A stretch of 7,577 nucleotides of DNA. Origin: an uncultured Eubacteriales bacterium. Lineage in GTDB: Bacteria > Bacillota > Clostridia > Lachnospirales > Lachnospiraceae. The stretch covers positions 1-7,577 of the forward strand of contig CACZSO010000004.1 of assembly GCA_902783795.1 (NCBI GenBank), given 5' to 3'. Under the pieces are notes generated by a model that was given only the letters and a program-made list of their open reading frames with translations, searched no databases and was not told where the DNA came from. The position numbers and the translations under genes were made by a program. Numbering within the stretch: the first letter of the stretch is position 1; each line of letters opens with the position of its first letter. This document shows positions 5,120 through 7,577 of this stretch, one piece after another.

Positions 5120-5860
5120 ATGAAGATCGTAGCTTTTGATGATAATCAAAAAGAACTCCATGAATTACACCAAATGGTTACCTCATGGAGTCAAAGCAGA
5201 CAATATCCCGATATCATCGTCAAGACATTTACAAAAAGCAGTGATCTGCGTTTTTCCTTACCGGACTTCTATCAATGGGATGTCTTTTTCCTGGATATTA
5301 TGACTCCCGATGATATCAGCGCCGGTTTGAAAACTGCAGAAGCGATACGTAAGTATAATTCTGCAGCGCGAATTATTTTTACAACCGCCAGCCGTGAATA
5401 TTTTGAAAATGCTTTCGAGATCTCTGCCTTCAGATACATGCTCAAGCCTCTTAAGCAGGAAAAAATCTGGGAGGCACTTGATCATACATATGAATCTGCT
5501 CTGACCGATCCCGCCCATTCCGTGGTTTTTCCAGGATTTGACAGACAGATAATCATCGAATATGACAGGATCCTCCGTATTCAGGCTTATACATCGAAGC
5601 ATCTGGCCAGGGTATTCCTGACAACAGGTGATTATTTTGAGATTTCGCTTAACGTCATTTCTTTTTCCGACATTGTTGAAAAAATGCTGAATCAGGATTT
5701 TGTCCGATGTCATCAGAGTCATATCATCAACATGAACCATATAAAAGCATATACTCCCCAGCAGGCGACTTTGCGTGACGGTTCGAAGGTTCCGGTCAGC
5801 AGGAGAGAAAAAGATGCGTTTTTTACTGCAGTTATAGAACATTATAAAGGAATACAGTGA
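5120..5860 (+). CDS. LytTR-family response regulator (AgrA-type)
   Basis: A 246-residue cytoplasmic transcription regulator. The receiver domain (about 1-125) has the acidic pair D7-D8, phospho-acceptor Asp59 in FFLDIM, Thr88/Thr89 and Lys109 in MLKPL, so it should be phosphorylated. The C-terminal LytTR DNA-binding domain (about 135-242) shows FVRCHQSHIIN (194-204) and VPVSRR (224-229), both typical of the family. Length equals AgrA-like regulators. It is followed by the sensor kinase gene with a start overlapping or 2 bases past its stop, so the two form a pair. Oddly, no Shine-Dalgarno sequence lies before the ATG (the preceding bases are ATTACTACCT), unlike the strong sites of its neighbours, but the start is required for the D7-D8 strand. 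The likely target is the shared intergenic region just upstream. Confidence 0.95.
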   Translation: MKIVAFDDNQKELHELHQMVTSWSQSRQYPDIIVKTFTKSSDLRFSLPDFYQWDVFFLDIMTPDDISAGLKTAEAIRKYNSAARIIFTTASREYFENAFEISAFRYMLKPLKQEKIWEALDHTYESALTDPAHSVVFPGFDRQIIIEYDRILRIQAYTSKHLARVFLTTGDYFEISLNVISFSDIVEKMLNQDFVRCHQSHIINMNHIKAYTPQQATLRDGSKVPVSRREKDAFFTAVIEHYKGIQ

Positions 5861-5862
5861 TC

Positions 5863-7182
5863 ATGTTTTGGACGATCTATGAATTACTGATCAATATCTT
5901 TCAGGGTTTTCTCTTTACCTGGTTTATTACAAAGATGCTGATGAGAAAATGTGATTCTCTCTTACCTTATATTATCTGCAGCCTGCTGACAGCAGCCGCC
6001 TTGTCTTCTTTTCTTCTGTTTGATAACTTAACATGGGATACCTGGATCTTTGTGTTTATCATTGTCTATTCCCTGGTCTTTTTTAAAGATTCCATCTGGC
6101 AGAAGCTGTTCTGGGATCTGGTACTAATCATAGCCGCAGGGAGTATTGTCGGGATCTATTACCAGCTTTTCAGTCTGCTGACAGGGGCAGATACCGACCG
6201 TATCCTTTCATCCGGCCTGCCGAGGCTTTTGTTTACCTTGAGCAGCAACTTGCTGTTATACCTGAGCCTCTTCCTGATCATCAGGCTTTTCCCGGAGAAA
6301 ACACCTAATATGCGGCCGTCTTTTCTTCTCCTGGCCACCAATATCCTCTGCATCTTTTTGATCGATGTGTTTTTCAAAATACAGCTTGCTTATGATCTTC
6401 CCTTACACTGGCTTTTCATCGGCAGTTTCATATCTTTCGCCATCGGTGTCACCACAGTGATCATGAACCGGCTGATCATCCGCTACGAACAGGAAAAGCA
6501 GACTTATCTCTTCCAGGAACAGATGCTGAAAGAGACGCAGAGCCGTTCCGAAGATCTCCAGCAGGTCTATGATTCCATGCTGAAACTTCGCCATGATATG
6601 CGTTCATACGTCAATGATATCCGGAAGATGGTAGAGACCGGAGACCTGGCGAAGGAACCGGTATACATGGATGAACTGGAAGAACAGGTCCTGCCCCTCT
6701 ACAGTTCCGGAAACCGCGCGCTGGATTCCGTTCTTTCCGTGAAACTCAAAAAGATCCAGAACAGCGGCATAGAATTCCGCGGCCATGATCTGCATTATAC
6801 CGGAGGGATGAATATAGAAGATTACGCTCTGTGTTCCCTGGTCTCGAACCTTCTGGATAATGCTGTGGAAGCACTCAACGACCGTAAGGACCGGCCGGGG
6901 GATAGATATATCTATCTTCAGTTCGCCTATAGTCTTGCCGGGCTTAGCATCATTTGTGAGAACCCACTTTTAGGTATTCCTCCGAAAACAGAAAAGCGGT
7001 CCTTCCTGAGCCGAAAAGCCGAACCCTATCATGGGTTGGGCATTTCGATCATGGAAAGGATCGCTCATGATGCCGGCGGTCAGTTTAATATTGTCCTGTC
7101 GAAAGACCTTTACCAGGTGCTGGTCCTGATCCCGCCCAGAGATGAAGAAGAGACGGATTCGCTTTTTAGAGAAAAGGTATGA
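5863..7182 (+). CDS. GHKL sensor histidine kinase (AgrC-type)
   Basis: A 439-residue membrane kinase, the likely receptor for the AgrD-like peptide. The N-terminal half (about 1-210) has six or seven hydrophobic spans, as in AgrC. A coiled linker with many Gln/Glu (about 209-235) follows. The cytoplasmic part has His244 in KLRHDMRSY (phospho-acceptor), the N-box NLLDNAVEA (329-337) and the G-box HGLGI (390-394), typical of the GHKL/SPOB-like class. The start is ATG at 5863. A GTG at 5857 overlapping the regulator stop as GTGA is equally possible, because AAAGGA lies 5 bases from GTG and 11 from ATG. Its end overlaps or nearly meets agrB. Family assignment is firm; the ligand is inferred from neighbours. 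Confidence 0.93.
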   Translation: MFWTIYELLINIFQGFLFTWFITKMLMRKCDSLLPYIICSLLTAAALSSFLLFDNLTWDTWIFVFIIVYSLVFFKDSIWQKLFWDLVLIIAAGSIVGIYYQLFSLLTGADTDRILSSGLPRLLFTLSSNLLLYLSLFLIIRLFPEKTPNMRPSFLLLATNILCIFLIDVFFKIQLAYDLPLHWLFIGSFISFAIGVTTVIMNRLIIRYEQEKQTYLFQEQMLKETQSRSEDLQQVYDSMLKLRHDMRSYVNDIRKMVETGDLAKEPVYMDELEEQVLPLYSSGNRALDSVLSVKLKKIQNSGIEFRGHDLHYTGGMNIEDYALCSLVSNLLDNAVEALNDRKDRPGDRYIYLQFAYSLAGLSIICENPLLGIPPKTEKRSFLSRKAEPYHGLGISIMERIAHDAGGQFNIVLSKDLYQVLVLIPPRDEEETDSLFREKV

Positions 7183-7184
7183 AA

Positions 7185-7577
7185 ATGATCGCACATCTGA
7201 CGGACTTCCTGATACGAAAAGGCTATATCGACCCGGAAGACAGGGATATCTACCTTTATGGATTCGATATTATGTTCTACACTGTCTGGTCCACTGCTGT
7301 TCTTTTACTCATCGGGCTCATTTTGCGGCAGTTTTGGGCCGCTGTGATCATCATCTTATTATTCTACACTTTCCAGTCCCTGGGCGGCGGATACCATGCG
7401 GATACCCATCTTAAATGCCTACTTACCATGGTGATCGGCCTGTGCCTGGGACTTTCCTGTGTCTTTATACGATCCTATCATACGATCCTTTGGATCATGA
7501 TGGCACTCGGAGCATCCTTACTGCTTCTCTTCCCTCTGGTGCTCCATCCGAACAAAGCATATCTCGAAAAAGATAGA
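7185..7577 (+). CDS. agrB: AgrB-like autoinducer-processing protease (partial, cut by window end)
   Basis: The first 131 residues of an integral membrane cysteine protease that removes the C-terminal tail of AgrD and closes the ring. The catalytic pair is visible: His71 in GGGYHAD (67-73) and Cys78, seven residues apart as in AgrB (His77/Cys84 in Staphylococcus aureus). The later HPNK (121-124) is also typical. Hydrophobic spans lie near 30-47, 50-65, 79-95 and 99-119. About 60-70 C-terminal residues are missing beyond the window; the frame is intact to the last base. The start at 7185 is chosen because GAAAAGG lies 7 bases upstream. ATG at 7179, overlapping the kinase stop, is too close to it. 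It is the third gene of the operon, yet its probable substrate gene, agrD, is on the other strand 2.3 kb away. Confidence 0.92.
   Translation, partial: MIAHLTDFLIRKGYIDPEDRDIYLYGFDIMFYTVWSTAVLLLIGLILRQFWAAVIIILLFYTFQSLGGGYHADTHLKCLLTMVIGLCLGLSCVFIRSYHTILWIMMALGASLLLLFPLVLHPNKAYLEKDR

Noticed and set aside
1..7577. CRISPR array, tRNA, rRNA or insertion sequence
   Set aside because: No regularly spaced repeats, cloverleaf-like or rRNA-like segments, transposase motifs or paired terminal repeats with target duplications were seen.

Overview
The window looks like a low-to-mid GC Firmicute, most likely a gut-type Clostridia member (Lachnospiraceae or a relative). The grounds are the strong AGGAGG ribosome sites, an agr-type quorum-sensing set with a GHKL sensor kinase and LytTR regulator, the AgrD-like peptide ending, and a Gram-positive lipoprotein. 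This placement is inference from gene style, not a taxonomic search.

Layout. Positions 1-185 hold no supported gene, only a hairpin near 60-90. From about 4890 leftward to 186, every supported gene is on the minus strand. In transcription order these are an AgrD-like autoinducer precursor (4743-4889), a 45-residue single-span membrane protein joined to it as TAA-ATG (4605-4742), a roughly 310-base stretch with a doubtful 50-codon frame, a 152-residue exported protein (3836-4294), two ABC-2-type membrane proteins (3007-3810 and 2127-3020), a lipoprotein with a long Ser/Thr/Glu/Pro stalk (857-2110) and an ABC ATPase (186-839). From 5120 rightward the plus strand carries a LytTR response regulator, a GHKL histidine kinase and an AgrB peptide-processing protease that runs off the window end. 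The last three overlap or nearly touch and form one operon.

The two arms diverge from a 230-base control region (4890-5119). It holds a promoter candidate in each direction, a perfect 8-bp direct repeat (CGCAAATT) between the two candidate -35 regions, and a perfect 9-bp direct repeat (AAAACAACT) in the regulator leader. Both repeat pairs have a 20-bp pitch, close to the spacing of LytTR-type (AgrA-like) binding sites.

Proposed working (inference): AgrB cuts and cyclises the AgrD-like peptide, probably as a Ser-linked lactone because the peptide has no Cys. The kinase senses it outside the cell, and the LytTR regulator acts on the shared control region. No convincing terminator is visible between the autoinducer gene and the ABC genes, so quorum sensing may drive the exported protein and its ABC/lipoprotein partners directly. 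Whether those export, sense or give protection against a peptide cannot be read from sequence alone. The unusual points are the split, divergent placement of agrD and agrB, the unnamed small membrane protein coupled to agrD, and the exported protein/ABC/lipoprotein cassette downstream.
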